64,000 bases of DNA from NCBI RefSeq assembly GCF_009498035.1, contig NZ_CP034550.1:4836001-4900000 (forward strand), read 5' to 3'. Every line of letters starts with the position of its first letter. Position 1 is the first letter of the stretch. A program made the position numbers and the translations under genes. The notes beneath the pieces were generated by a model. It saw only the letters and a program-made list of their open reading frames with translations, was not told where the DNA came from and did no database searches. The DNA is from Saccharothrix syringae. Its GTDB lineage: Bacteria; Actinomycetota; Actinomycetes; Mycobacteriales; Pseudonocardiaceae. Shown one piece after another: positions 34,148 to 41,335 of this stretch.

Positions 34148-35506
34148 ATGGGGAGTTCCGTGGTGAAAACGGACCAACAGCACACCGGCGCGCGGGCGGG
34201 CGCCCCCGTCGACCTCGTCGGCGCCGATCTCGAGGTGCCGCTCGTCCAGGGCGGGACGACCCGCTACGCCAACCTCGACCACGCGGCGAGCACGCCGGCG
34301 CTGCGCGAGGTGGTGCACCGCCTGGCCGAGGTGGCGCCGTACTACTCCAGCGTCCACCGCGGCGCCGGGTACGCCTCGCAGGTGTCGACCGCGCTGTACG
34401 AGGCGGCGCGCTCCGGCGTCGCGGCCTTCGTGCGGGCGCGCCCGGCGGACGCGGTGGTGTTCACCCGCAACACCACCGACTCGTTGAACCTGCTGGCCGG
34501 GTGCGTGCCGGAGGGCGGTGAGGTGGTGGTCCTCGACGTGGAGCACCACGCGAACCTGCTGCCCTGGCGCGGTCTCCCGCACCGGATCCTGCCCGCCGAG
34601 CCGACGCTGGCGGCCACCCTGGCGGCGGCGGAGCGGTCCCTGGCGCGCGGTCCCGCGGCGCTGCTGGCGGTCACCGGGGCGTCCAACGTCACGGGCGAGG
34701 TGCCGCCGCTGGCCGAGCTGACCCGGATCGCGCACCGGCACGGTGCCCGGATCGCGGTGGACGCCGCGCAGCTGGTACCGCACCGCCGCGTCGACCTCGC
34801 CGGGTCCGACGTGGACTACCTGGCCTTCTCCGGCCACAAGATGTACGCGCCGTACGGCGCGGGCGTGCTGGTCGGGCGCCGCGACTGGCTCGACGCCGGG
34901 CCGCCGCACCTGGCCGGCGGCGGCGCGGTGCGCGAGGTGGCGGTGGACGGGGTGGCCTGGGCCGCGGCGCCGGAGCGGCACGAGGCGGGCACCCCGAACG
35001 TCCTCGGCGCGGTCGCGCTGGCCAGGGCGTGCGAGGTCCTGGCGCACGTGCTGCCGGAGGCCGGGCCGCACGAGGCGGCGCTGCGGGGACGCCTGGTCGC
35101 GGGGCTGGCGCGCCTGCCGGGCGTGCGGCTGCACCGGATCTGGTCGGACTGCGCCGACGCCATCGGCGTGGTGACGTTCTCGGTGGCCGGCTACGACGCC
35201 GGCCACGTCGCGGCCTACCTGTCGGCCGAGCACGGCATCGGCGTGCGCGACGGCCGGTTCTGCGCGCACCCCGCGGCCGCGAGGCTGGGGCTGCCGCGCG
35301 ACGGCGCGGTGCGCGCCGGGTTCGGGGCGGGCACCTGCCCGGACGACGTGGACCGGCTCCTGTCGGCCGTGGAACGGCTGCTGGTCGAGGGTCCGCAGTG
35401 GACCTACGGCGTCGTGGCGGGCCGGTGGGCCCCGGTGCCGGACCCGCGCCCGCTGCCCACGTGGCTGCCGGTCGGCACCGCCCTGCGACCCCGGCCGTGC
35501 GCCTGA
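34148..35506 (+). CDS. SufS-like cysteine desulfurase (class V aminotransferase fold)
   Basis: About 452 residues. After a 30-residue variable N-terminus comes ANLDHAASTPALREVV and SVHRGAGYASQ, as in SufS/CsdA. The PLP lysine is in LAFSGHKMYAPYG. A cysteine in VRDGRFCAHPAAARLG (about C372) aligns with the persulfide-forming Cys of SufS, so real desulfurase activity is plausible. The gene overlaps or follows KAS III closely. I chose ATG 34148; a TTG at 34034 or the GTG at 34163 are alternatives. With a rhodanese protein in the same regulon it suggests dedicated sulfur supply. Confidence 0.8.
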   Translation: MGSSVVKTDQQHTGARAGAPVDLVGADLEVPLVQGGTTRYANLDHAASTPALREVVHRLAEVAPYYSSVHRGAGYASQVSTALYEAARSGVAAFVRARPADAVVFTRNTTDSLNLLAGCVPEGGEVVVLDVEHHANLLPWRGLPHRILPAEPTLAATLAAAERSLARGPAALLAVTGASNVTGEVPPLAELTRIAHRHGARIAVDAAQLVPHRRVDLAGSDVDYLAFSGHKMYAPYGAGVLVGRRDWLDAGPPHLAGGGAVREVAVDGVAWAAAPERHEAGTPNVLGAVALARACEVLAHVLPEAGPHEAALRGRLVAGLARLPGVRLHRIWSDCADAIGVVTFSVAGYDAGHVAAYLSAEHGIGVRDGRFCAHPAAARLGLPRDGAVRAGFGAGTCPDDVDRLLSAVERLLVEGPQWTYGVVAGRWAPVPDPRPLPTWLPVGTALRPRPCA

Positions 35507-35525
35507 CCGGGTGCGCCGCCGACGA

Positions 35526-35558
35526 GGTGTGCCGCGCCAGGGCCCGGCGCGGCACACC
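35526..35558. terminator. Bidirectional hairpin terminator
   Basis: A perfect 13-bp stem (GGTGTGCCGCGCC, 7-base loop, complement) sits between the converging desulfurase (ends 35506) and LuxR (ends 35565) genes. Confidence 0.8.
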
Positions 35559-35564
35559 CGAGTG

Positions 35565-36467
35565 CTAGCCGGCGCGGGTCAGCTCCTCGTCGGACAGCCG
35601 CTGCGCAGGCACCTCCAGCAGGTCGCTGGCGCGGGCGGCGACCATCCCGGCCTCGAAGCGGCTGGACACGCCCAGCCTGCGCAGCAGCGAGGACACCATC
35701 CGCCGCAGCGTGCGCGGTGACACCTGGAGGTCGCGGGCGATGGCGGAGTCCTTCCGGCCGCGCGCCCACAGCTGGAGGATCAGCACCTGCTGCTCGGTCA
35801 GCCGCAGCGGCTGACCGGTCCGGGCGCACGTCCTCGGCGCGGCCGGCTCCCGCAGGTCCGTCGTGCGGTCCCAGCAGAACTCGAACACCTGGCGCAGCAC
35901 GGCGACGGCCGGGCGGGACCGCACCAGGACCAGCCGCTCCGGCGGGTCGGCGGACTCGGCGGGCGCCACCAGGGCCATGGTCTCGTCGACGACCAGCATC
36001 CGGAACGGCAGCAGCGGGGCGCTCCGCAGCCGCACGCCCATGTCGGTCAGCTCCTTCAGGTGCGTCGCGGTGCGCGTGCTGTCTGCCGCCGAGCTCTGGT
36101 GGATGGCCCGCACGGTGACGTCCTTGCCGCGCGCCATGGCGTTGCGCGCCACGCTGGCGCTGAAAGCGTGCGGCACCGTGGGCAGCGGCCGCATCCACAG
36201 CATGTCACCCGTCGCCAGGACCGGCGCGCTGTCCAGCAGCTCCCTGATCCGGTACGGGTTGGTCACCTCCTGGACCCCGCCCGCGTCCGGCGCCTCGGCG
36301 TCCACGCCCCGGCCGTAGAGCGCGAGGGCCGAAACCTGGGTCTGGATGGAATGCGCGTGGTCGAACGCGGTCGTCAAGGTGTGCTGCTGCTGTTCCACTA
36401 ACTTGATCAATGCCTCCCACGGGCAGGTATCGCTTTCGGCGAGCGGGAACGCTGCTTGACGGACCAC
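35565..36467 (-). CDS. LuxR-family regulator, probable cluster activator
   Basis: A 300-residue protein. The C-terminal LuxR/NarL helix-turn-helix (residues about 222-285) shows LRLTEQQVLILQLWARGRKD and SAIARDLQVSPRTLRRMVSS. The N-terminal part starts with a helix (WEALIKLVEQQQHTLTTAFD), then a TrmB-like sensor segment (MLWMRPLPTVPHAF, VTVRAIHQSS, MLVVDETMALVAP). It lacks a phosphorylation receiver domain. Many Streptomyces gene clusters use LuxR proteins of this design. GTG 36467 is preceded by GGGGGAG. It is the only regulator inside the cluster, so it is the leading candidate to bind the four shared boxes. Confidence 0.8.
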   Translation of the reverse strand: MVRQAAFPLAESDTCPWEALIKLVEQQQHTLTTAFDHAHSIQTQVSALALYGRGVDAEAPDAGGVQEVTNPYRIRELLDSAPVLATGDMLWMRPLPTVPHAFSASVARNAMARGKDVTVRAIHQSSAADSTRTATHLKELTDMGVRLRSAPLLPFRMLVVDETMALVAPAESADPPERLVLVRSRPAVAVLRQVFEFCWDRTTDLREPAAPRTCARTGQPLRLTEQQVLILQLWARGRKDSAIARDLQVSPRTLRRMVSSLLRRLGVSSRFEAGMVAARASDLLEVPAQRLSDEELTRAG

Positions 36468-36501
36468 TTACGGCTCCCCCAGAAGTCGAGGTGTCCGCCC
36501 G

Positions 36502-36562
36502 TGGCCAAGACCGCCACGGGCCACAACCAGGTCTACACCAAGCTCAAGACGTCTGACAAGGT
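36502..36562 (+). promoter_or_regulatory. Cluster promoter C: 22-bp box plus extended -10
   Basis: The box at 36502-36523 (TGGCCAAGACCGCC...CGGGCCA) matches promoter A at 19 of 22 positions. It is followed by 30 bp and TGACAAGGT (36554-36562). It drives the SagB-like/ligase/carrier operon. The start codon is 157 bp downstream of the -10, so a leader of about 150 nt is expected. The box is 34 bp from the LuxR start codon and could also affect that gene. Confidence 0.75.
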
Positions 36563-36678
36563 CGGTCACCGAGGTGTTCTTTTCTCTCCGATTGCGCCTC
36601 GAATGCCCGGTTCGCCCGGTGTCAAGAAGTCGTGTTGGAGGACGGAAATCACAGTTGCTCCGTGGGCATTGTCCTGAT

Positions 36679-36697
36679 CTCCGGATGAACTCCGGAG
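36679..36697 (+). promoter_or_regulatory. Hairpin in the leader of the SagB-like operon
   Basis: A perfect 7-bp stem CTCCGGA / TCCGGAG with a TGAAC loop lies in the long leader, 21 bases before the GTG start. It is close to the ribosome binding region (AGGGG at 36707-36711) and could modulate translation, or it may be an operator. No U-tract follows. Confidence 0.35.
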
Positions 36698-36718
36698 AGC
36701 GAAGCTAGGGGTAATCGG

Positions 36719-38143
36719 GTGGAACAATTGACACATGCCGTTTGCCGCGGAACGCCCGCGGCGGCTCCGGGGGTGCTCGCGCCGGCGCGGGCGGCGGACG
36801 CGGCGCGGCTGTGGGACCGGATGGCGCTCGCCGCGCGGCAGCCGGGCCGGGCGGTCCGCGACACCGTCCCGCCCGAGCTGGGACCGGTGCTGGAGCTGTT
36901 CGACGCGGCGGGCCGGGGCTCGCTGACCGGTGGCCCGTCGGTGCCGTCCGCGGGCGCGCTGTACCCGTACGAGTTCTACGCGGTCGTGCCGGGTCCGCAC
37001 GGCTGGGCGGTCCACGCCGTGGACGCCGCGCGGCGTCGCTGCCGGCTGGTCCGGCGGGGACCGGACGTGGCGGACGCGCTGCGCGACGCGGGGCTGGACC
37101 ACCTCGCCGGGCCGGTGGTGGTGGTCGCGCTGCGGCCGTGGCTGTCCATGCGCAAGTACGGCGACCGGGGCTACCTCTACGCCCAACTGGACGCCGCCCA
37201 CGTCGCGACCCACCTGCTGTGCCTGGCCGCCGAGCGGCACCGGCACGCCGAGCTGCGGACCGGCGCGGCGGCCACCGCGCTGGAGGAGGTGATCGGCCTG
37301 GCGGACGGGTGCCGGTTCGCGCACAGCGCGCTGGTGCTGCGCGGCGGCACGCCGTCCCCGGTGCCCGGTTGGTCCTCAGTGGACGGCCTCGGCGGGGTGG
37401 CGTGGCCCGAGGCACCGTCGTGGCTGGAGCGCGAGTGCTGGAAGTCGGTGGAGGAGCACCGCCCGGTGCGCCCCGCCGCGCCGGGCACCCCGGTGCGCCC
37501 GCACGCCCTGCTGGCCGGCGCCGCGGAGCCGGCCGCGGGCTTCCCCGGCGGCCAGTCGCCGACCTCGCTGGCCGCGCGCCGCAGGTCGACCAAGGACTTC
37601 CGGCCCGAGGCGCTGGACGGCGCGACCCTCGACCGGGTGCTGGCGGTGTTGCGGACACCGCTGGCGGTCGACCTGCCGCCCGTCGCCGGGCTGAGCGCCA
37701 CGCTCGTCGCGCGCAACGTGCGGGGTCGCGCACCCGGCTGCTACCCGGTGCGCGGCACCGGCCCGGTGTGCGGGCCGGAGAGCGCGCCGGTGGCCGCCGC
37801 CCCGCCCGAGGACGAGCTGTTGCGGGCCTGCATGGACCAGGAGCACCTGCGGCACGCCGCCGCGCTGGTGCTGTTCCACACCGCTCGGCAGGACCTGCTG
37901 TGCCACGGCATCGACGACACCCTGCTGCGCGCGGGCGCGCTCGCCCACCTGCTCTACCTCGGCGCCGCGGGCGAGGGGGTCGCCATCACCGCGATCGGCG
38001 GGTTCGACGGTCCCCGCTGGCGCGCGCTGGCCGGGCTGCCCGGCCGGGACGAGGTGCTCTACGTCGTGCTGCTCGGCGGGTCCGGCGGCGCGGCCCTCAA
38101 GCTCGACCGGCTCCAGCCGGCCTACGCGCACACCGGGAGGTAG
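36719..38143 (+). CDS. Two-domain SagB/nitroreductase-like FMN oxidoreductase
   Basis: A 474-residue protein with two tandem nitroreductase folds. Domain 1 (about 40-215) has GPSVPSAGALYPYEFYAV and the dimer helix YLYAQLDAAHVATHLLCLAA. Domain 2 (about 275-470) has the FMN-binding AARRRSTKDFRPEAL, LLYLGAAGEGVAITAIGGFD and VLYVVLLGGSGGAALKLD. This layout resembles SagB-type dehydrogenases, which oxidise azolines to azoles in ribosomal peptides and some other products. No cyclodehydratase or NRPS is present here. It may aromatise a heterocycle made from 3-hydroxyanthranilate or an amino acid. GTG 36719 is the start. Confidence 0.75.
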   Translation: MEQLTHAVCRGTPAAAPGVLAPARAADAARLWDRMALAARQPGRAVRDTVPPELGPVLELFDAAGRGSLTGGPSVPSAGALYPYEFYAVVPGPHGWAVHAVDAARRRCRLVRRGPDVADALRDAGLDHLAGPVVVVALRPWLSMRKYGDRGYLYAQLDAAHVATHLLCLAAERHRHAELRTGAAATALEEVIGLADGCRFAHSALVLRGGTPSPVPGWSSVDGLGGVAWPEAPSWLERECWKSVEEHRPVRPAAPGTPVRPHALLAGAAEPAAGFPGGQSPTSLAARRRSTKDFRPEALDGATLDRVLAVLRTPLAVDLPPVAGLSATLVARNVRGRAPGCYPVRGTGPVCGPESAPVAAAPPEDELLRACMDQEHLRHAAALVLFHTARQDLLCHGIDDTLLRAGALAHLLYLGAAGEGVAITAIGGFDGPRWRALAGLPGRDEVLYVVLLGGSGGAALKLDRLQPAYAHTGR

Positions 38144-38147
38144 CGCA

Positions 38148-39581
38148 GTGCTCGCCACGCTGATCCCCGAAACCCTGCGACGACACGGCGACCGCCTCGC
38201 CGTGTCCGACGACGACACCGCGCTCACCTACCGCGAGCTGGACGCCGAGGCCGGTGCGGCGGCCCGGCACCTGGCCGCCGCGCTGCCCGCGGGCGACCGC
38301 CTCCGGGTCGCGGTGCAGGCCGCCAACTCCACCGCCTACGTCGTGCTGTACCTGGCCCTGCTGCGGCTGGGCCACGTGCCGTTCCTGCTCGACCGGGCGA
38401 ACTCGCCGCGCGAGACCGCCGCGATCGCCGCGGACTGCGGCCTGGACGCCCTGCTCCACGACGCGGGCGTGGCGGCACCGGAGGGCGCGGCGCCGTCGGG
38501 CGCGGTGGGCGGCCTGGCCCTGTCGGCCTTCACCCCGCCGGCCGAGCGGCCGCCGCTGCACGACACCACCGAGGTGTGCCGCTTCACCTCCGGCTCCACC
38601 GGCCGGCCGCACTGCATCGAGTTCTCCGGTGCCGCGGTCCACCGCGCCGCCGTCAACTGGGTGGCCGGGACCGGCCTGACCGGAGAGGACCGGATCGCCT
38701 GCTTCGCCTCGCTGTCCAACGGCCTGGCCTTCAACACCTCCCTGCTGCCCGCGTTCCTGGCCGGGGCGCGACTGCACCTGGCCCACGGCCTGCCCACGGC
38801 GGGCCGCGTGGTGCGGCTGCTCGACCGGACCGGGGCGACCCGCCTGGTCGGGTTCCCGGTGCTCTACGAGTCGCTGGTGCGCCGCTCCGCCTCGGACGGG
38901 GCGATCGGGCGGCTGCGCATGGCGATCTCGTCCGCCGCGCCGCTGCCCGAGGAGGTCGGGCGGCGGTTCACCGGGCTGACCGGCGTGCCGGTGCAGAACT
39001 ACTACGGCGCCGCCGAGGCCGGCCCGCTGACCTTCGCCCGCGACCCGCGGCGCGACCCCGGGCTCGGGCAGCCGCTGCCGGGGGTGTCGCTGCGCGCGGG
39101 CACCCCGGGCGACCCCGCGCCCGTCGAGGTCCGCAGCGAGTCGATGGGCACCCGCTACCTCAACGCGCCGGGCCTGCTGGAGGGCCGGGTGACCGCGGAC
39201 GGCCACTACCGCACCGGCGACCTCGGCCACCTCGACGGCGGCAGCCTGGTGCTGACCGGCCGCACCAGCCAGGTGATCAACGTCGGTGGCCGCAAGGTCG
39301 ACGCCGTCGAGGTCGCCGCGGTGCTGCGGGCCGCCGACGGCGTGCGCGACGCCGTGGTGCTGGAGGTGACCGACCGGCACGGCGCCGCGGCGCTGGGCGC
39401 CGTCGTGGCCGGCGCGGGCGTCGACCCGGCGCTGGTGCGGCGGCACGCCGCCGACCTGCTCGCCGCGCACAAGGTGCCCGCGCTGCTGCGCACCGTCGCC
39501 GAGATCCCGCGCGGCACCACCGGCAAACCGGCCATGGCCGAGCTGCGCCGCCTGTTCACGCCCGCCCGGCACGACGGGTGA
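38148..39581 (+). CDS. Acyl-adenylate ligase (AMP-binding)
   Basis: A 477-residue ANL-superfamily enzyme. The P-loop motif is CRFTSGSTGRPHCIEF, with His where Lys is common. A5 is QNYYGAAEAGPLTFA and A7 YRTGDLGHLDGG. A8 is GRTSQVINVGGRKVDAVEV and A10 the catalytic Lys in PRGTTGKPAMAEL. No fused carrier domain is present; the separate carrier gene follows 23 bp later, so loading of that protein is likely. The substrate is not readable from sequence; an aromatic acid such as 3-hydroxyanthranilate or a small amino acid are candidates. GTG start with GGGAGG upstream. Confidence 0.85.
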   Translation: MLATLIPETLRRHGDRLAVSDDDTALTYRELDAEAGAAARHLAAALPAGDRLRVAVQAANSTAYVVLYLALLRLGHVPFLLDRANSPRETAAIAADCGLDALLHDAGVAAPEGAAPSGAVGGLALSAFTPPAERPPLHDTTEVCRFTSGSTGRPHCIEFSGAAVHRAAVNWVAGTGLTGEDRIACFASLSNGLAFNTSLLPAFLAGARLHLAHGLPTAGRVVRLLDRTGATRLVGFPVLYESLVRRSASDGAIGRLRMAISSAAPLPEEVGRRFTGLTGVPVQNYYGAAEAGPLTFARDPRRDPGLGQPLPGVSLRAGTPGDPAPVEVRSESMGTRYLNAPGLLEGRVTADGHYRTGDLGHLDGGSLVLTGRTSQVINVGGRKVDAVEVAAVLRAADGVRDAVVLEVTDRHGAAALGAVVAGAGVDPALVRRHAADLLAAHKVPALLRTVAEIPRGTTGKPAMAELRRLFTPARHDG

Positions 39582-39604
39582 CACCACCGAAGGGAAGTCC
39601 TGCC

Positions 39605-39877
39605 ATGCCCGAGACGCCCGACGACCTCCGCGCCCGGATCGTCCGGATCGTGGTCGAGTCCGCCGAGGGCGACCTGTCGCCCGCCGAGCTCGACGCCGCG
39701 GGCGGTTCGCTCGCCGGGGTCAGCTACTCGTCGCTGTCCCTGATCCGCATGATCGACACCGTGGAGAACGAGCTCGGCGTCTACCTGGACCCCGAGCACG
39801 ACGGCGAGCGCCTGACCACCGTGGACGACCTGGTCGCGCTGGTGGCCGAGAACCTGCGGGTGGGCACCGGTGGGTGA
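39605..39877 (+). CDS. Stand-alone acyl/peptidyl carrier protein with C-terminal Gly-Gly
   Basis: A 90-residue, acidic four-helix protein. The phosphopantetheine site is GVSYSSLSLIRMIDTVENEL, in which Ser-Ser-Leu replaces the usual Asp-Ser-Leu. It begins at ATG 39605 after AAGGGAAG. The protein ends LRVGTGG; the last codons overlap the GTG start of the DapB-like gene, which may explain the glycines. The ending also resembles ThiS/MoaD sulfur carriers. Its place directly after the ligase and before a reductase, aldolase and dehydrogenase suggests intermediates are carried on it. Confidence 0.8.
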   Translation: MPETPDDLRARIVRIVVESAEGDLSPAELDAAGGSLAGVSYSSLSLIRMIDTVENELGVYLDPEHDGERLTTVDDLVALVAENLRVGTGG

Positions 39878-40592
39878 GCCGGTCGTCGGCGTCGTCGGCG
39901 CGGGCAGGCTGGGGTCGGCGGTGGCGCGCCGGTGCGAGGCCGACGGGCTCGCGGTGCGCGCGCTGGACAGCAGGCGGCCCGAGCGGTGGCGCCTGGGCGC
40001 CCCGCCCGACGTCGTCGTGGACTGCTCGGCGCCGCAGGTCACCGTGCCGGTGCTGGACCTGTGCGAGGACCTGGGCGTGCCGCTGGTGGAGTGCGTGTCC
40101 GACGCGGACGCCGCCGTGCTGGAGGAGCGCGCCCGGCGCACGCCGGTGGTGCGCGCCACGAACCTGGCCCTCGGCAACTTCCTCCAGCACCGGGTCGTGG
40201 ACCTGCTCGCCGACCTGGTGCTGGCCCTGGAGCGGGCCGGGGCGGCGGGCGCCGTGCCGGAGGCGGCGGTGCTGGAGCGGCACCCCGCCACCAAGGCGCA
40301 CCGGCCCAGCGCCACCGCCGACGCCCTGGGCCGCCGCTGGGAGGCCCGGTCGGGCCGACCGCCGTCCGACGTGGCGTCGCTGCGCGCCGGCCCGCCCGTG
40401 AGCGACCACGAGGTCCGGCTGACCTGGGCGGGGCAGGGCCTGGTGGTGCGGCACGAGGTCCGGTCGCTGGACGCGGCGGCCACCGGGGCGGTCGCCCTGG
40501 CGCGCTGGGTGGTCGGACGCGCACCCGGCCTGTACCCGGCGCACGCGGCTTACGAGGAGCTGGTGCGCGCAGCGAGAGGAGGACGAGCGTGA
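39870..40592 (+). CDS. DapB-like (dihydrodipicolinate reductase-like) oxidoreductase
   Basis: A 240-residue protein with the DapB layout. The cofactor motif is VVGVVGAGRLGSAVARRC. DCSAPQVTVPVLDLCEDLGV matches the DFS...P region, and ATNLALGNFLQ matches the aPNfSxG motif. ERHPATKAHRPSATADAL keeps the catalytic His and Lys (H-x-x-x-K) of the EAHHxxKxDAPSGTA motif, although the second His, Asp and Gly are changed. The C-terminus RAGPPVSDHEVRLTWAG...PGLYP also matches. A housekeeping role is unlikely inside an operon with a carrier protein; it may reduce a cyclic imine or pyridine-type intermediate. The start overlaps the carrier stop. Confidence 0.75.
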   Translation: MGEPVVGVVGAGRLGSAVARRCEADGLAVRALDSRRPERWRLGAPPDVVVDCSAPQVTVPVLDLCEDLGVPLVECVSDADAAVLEERARRTPVVRATNLALGNFLQHRVVDLLADLVLALERAGAAGAVPEAAVLERHPATKAHRPSATADALGRRWEARSGRPPSDVASLRAGPPVSDHEVRLTWAGQGLVVRHEVRSLDAAATGAVALARWVVGRAPGLYPAHAAYEELVRAARGGRA

Positions 40593-41335
40593 ACAGCATC
40601 CCGGTGGAGGGCAAGCCGGTACCGGTGCGGATGGCGGCGCAGCTCGCGTTCGGCGCGCGCATGCTGTCCCTGGACGGGCACGACGACTTCAACCAGGGCC
40701 AGATCTCGGCCCGGATGCCCGGCTCGGACACCTTCTTCATCAAGAACGCGCTGTGCGGGTTCGACGAGGCCACCCCCGAGCAGGTGGTGGCGGCCTCGGT
40801 CGACCCCGCGGCCCCGGTCGACCCGCTGGCGCCGCCCGAGCTGCCGCTGCACCAGGCGATCTACCGGGCCCGGCCGGACGTCAACGGCATCGTGCACAGC
40901 CACGCGCCGCACACCCTCGTGTTCGGCGCCACGGACCTGCCGCTGCGGCCCGTGTCGCACGAGGGCGCGCACTTCACCGACCGGCTCGGGCTGTTCACCG
41001 ACACCAGCAACACCGTGCTGGACCAGGCCACCGGCGAGGCGATCGCCAAGGCGCTCGACCAGGGCGCGGGCGTGCTGCTGCGCAACCACGGCGGTGTCGT
41101 GGTGGGCCGCAGCGTGCGGCACGCGGCGGTGTTCGCGCAGGTGCTGGAGCGCGCCTGCCGGCTGCAACTGCTCGCCGAGCAGGCCGGCGTGCCCTACACG
41201 TGGTCCAGCGAGACCGACGTGCGGCTCAAGCGCGACTTCGTCTACGCGGACCTGTCGGTGCGCTCGTACTGGGACTACGCCGTGCGCCGGGTGACCCGCG
41301 CGTGGCCCGAGGCGGCCGGGTGGGGGCGCGCGTGA
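40589..41335 (+). CDS. Class II aldolase/adducin-family protein
   Basis: A 248-residue protein with the class II aldolase zinc site. NGIVHSHAPHTLVFGATD gives two His ligands and VLLRNHGGVVVGRSVRHAAV the third. GHDDFNQGQISARMP near the N-terminus matches the phosphate/substrate loop region. The family includes fuculose- and ribulose-phosphate aldolases/epimerases and decarboxylase-like enzymes in secondary metabolism. GTG 40589 has GAGAGGAGGA upstream and overlaps the DapB-like stop. The C-C bond it makes or breaks is unknown. Confidence 0.8.
   Translation: MNSIPVEGKPVPVRMAAQLAFGARMLSLDGHDDFNQGQISARMPGSDTFFIKNALCGFDEATPEQVVAASVDPAAPVDPLAPPELPLHQAIYRARPDVNGIVHSHAPHTLVFGATDLPLRPVSHEGAHFTDRLGLFTDTSNTVLDQATGEAIAKALDQGAGVLLRNHGGVVVGRSVRHAAVFAQVLERACRLQLLAEQAGVPYTWSSETDVRLKRDFVYADLSVRSYWDYAVRRVTRAWPEAAGWGRA

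Noticed and set aside
36456-36677. Small gene in the leader of the SagB-like operon
   Set aside because: It would start before the promoter C box, has no ribosome binding site and shows no recognisable sequence.
38097-39587. Minus-strand open frame opposite the adenylate ligase
   Set aside because: It is a shadow frame of low complexity; the plus strand carries all ANL motifs.
39870-40592. Aspartate dehydrogenase
   Set aside because: The N-terminus resembles several Rossmann dehydrogenases, but the H-x-x-x-K motif and the final RAG...DHEV...PGLYP segment match DapB.
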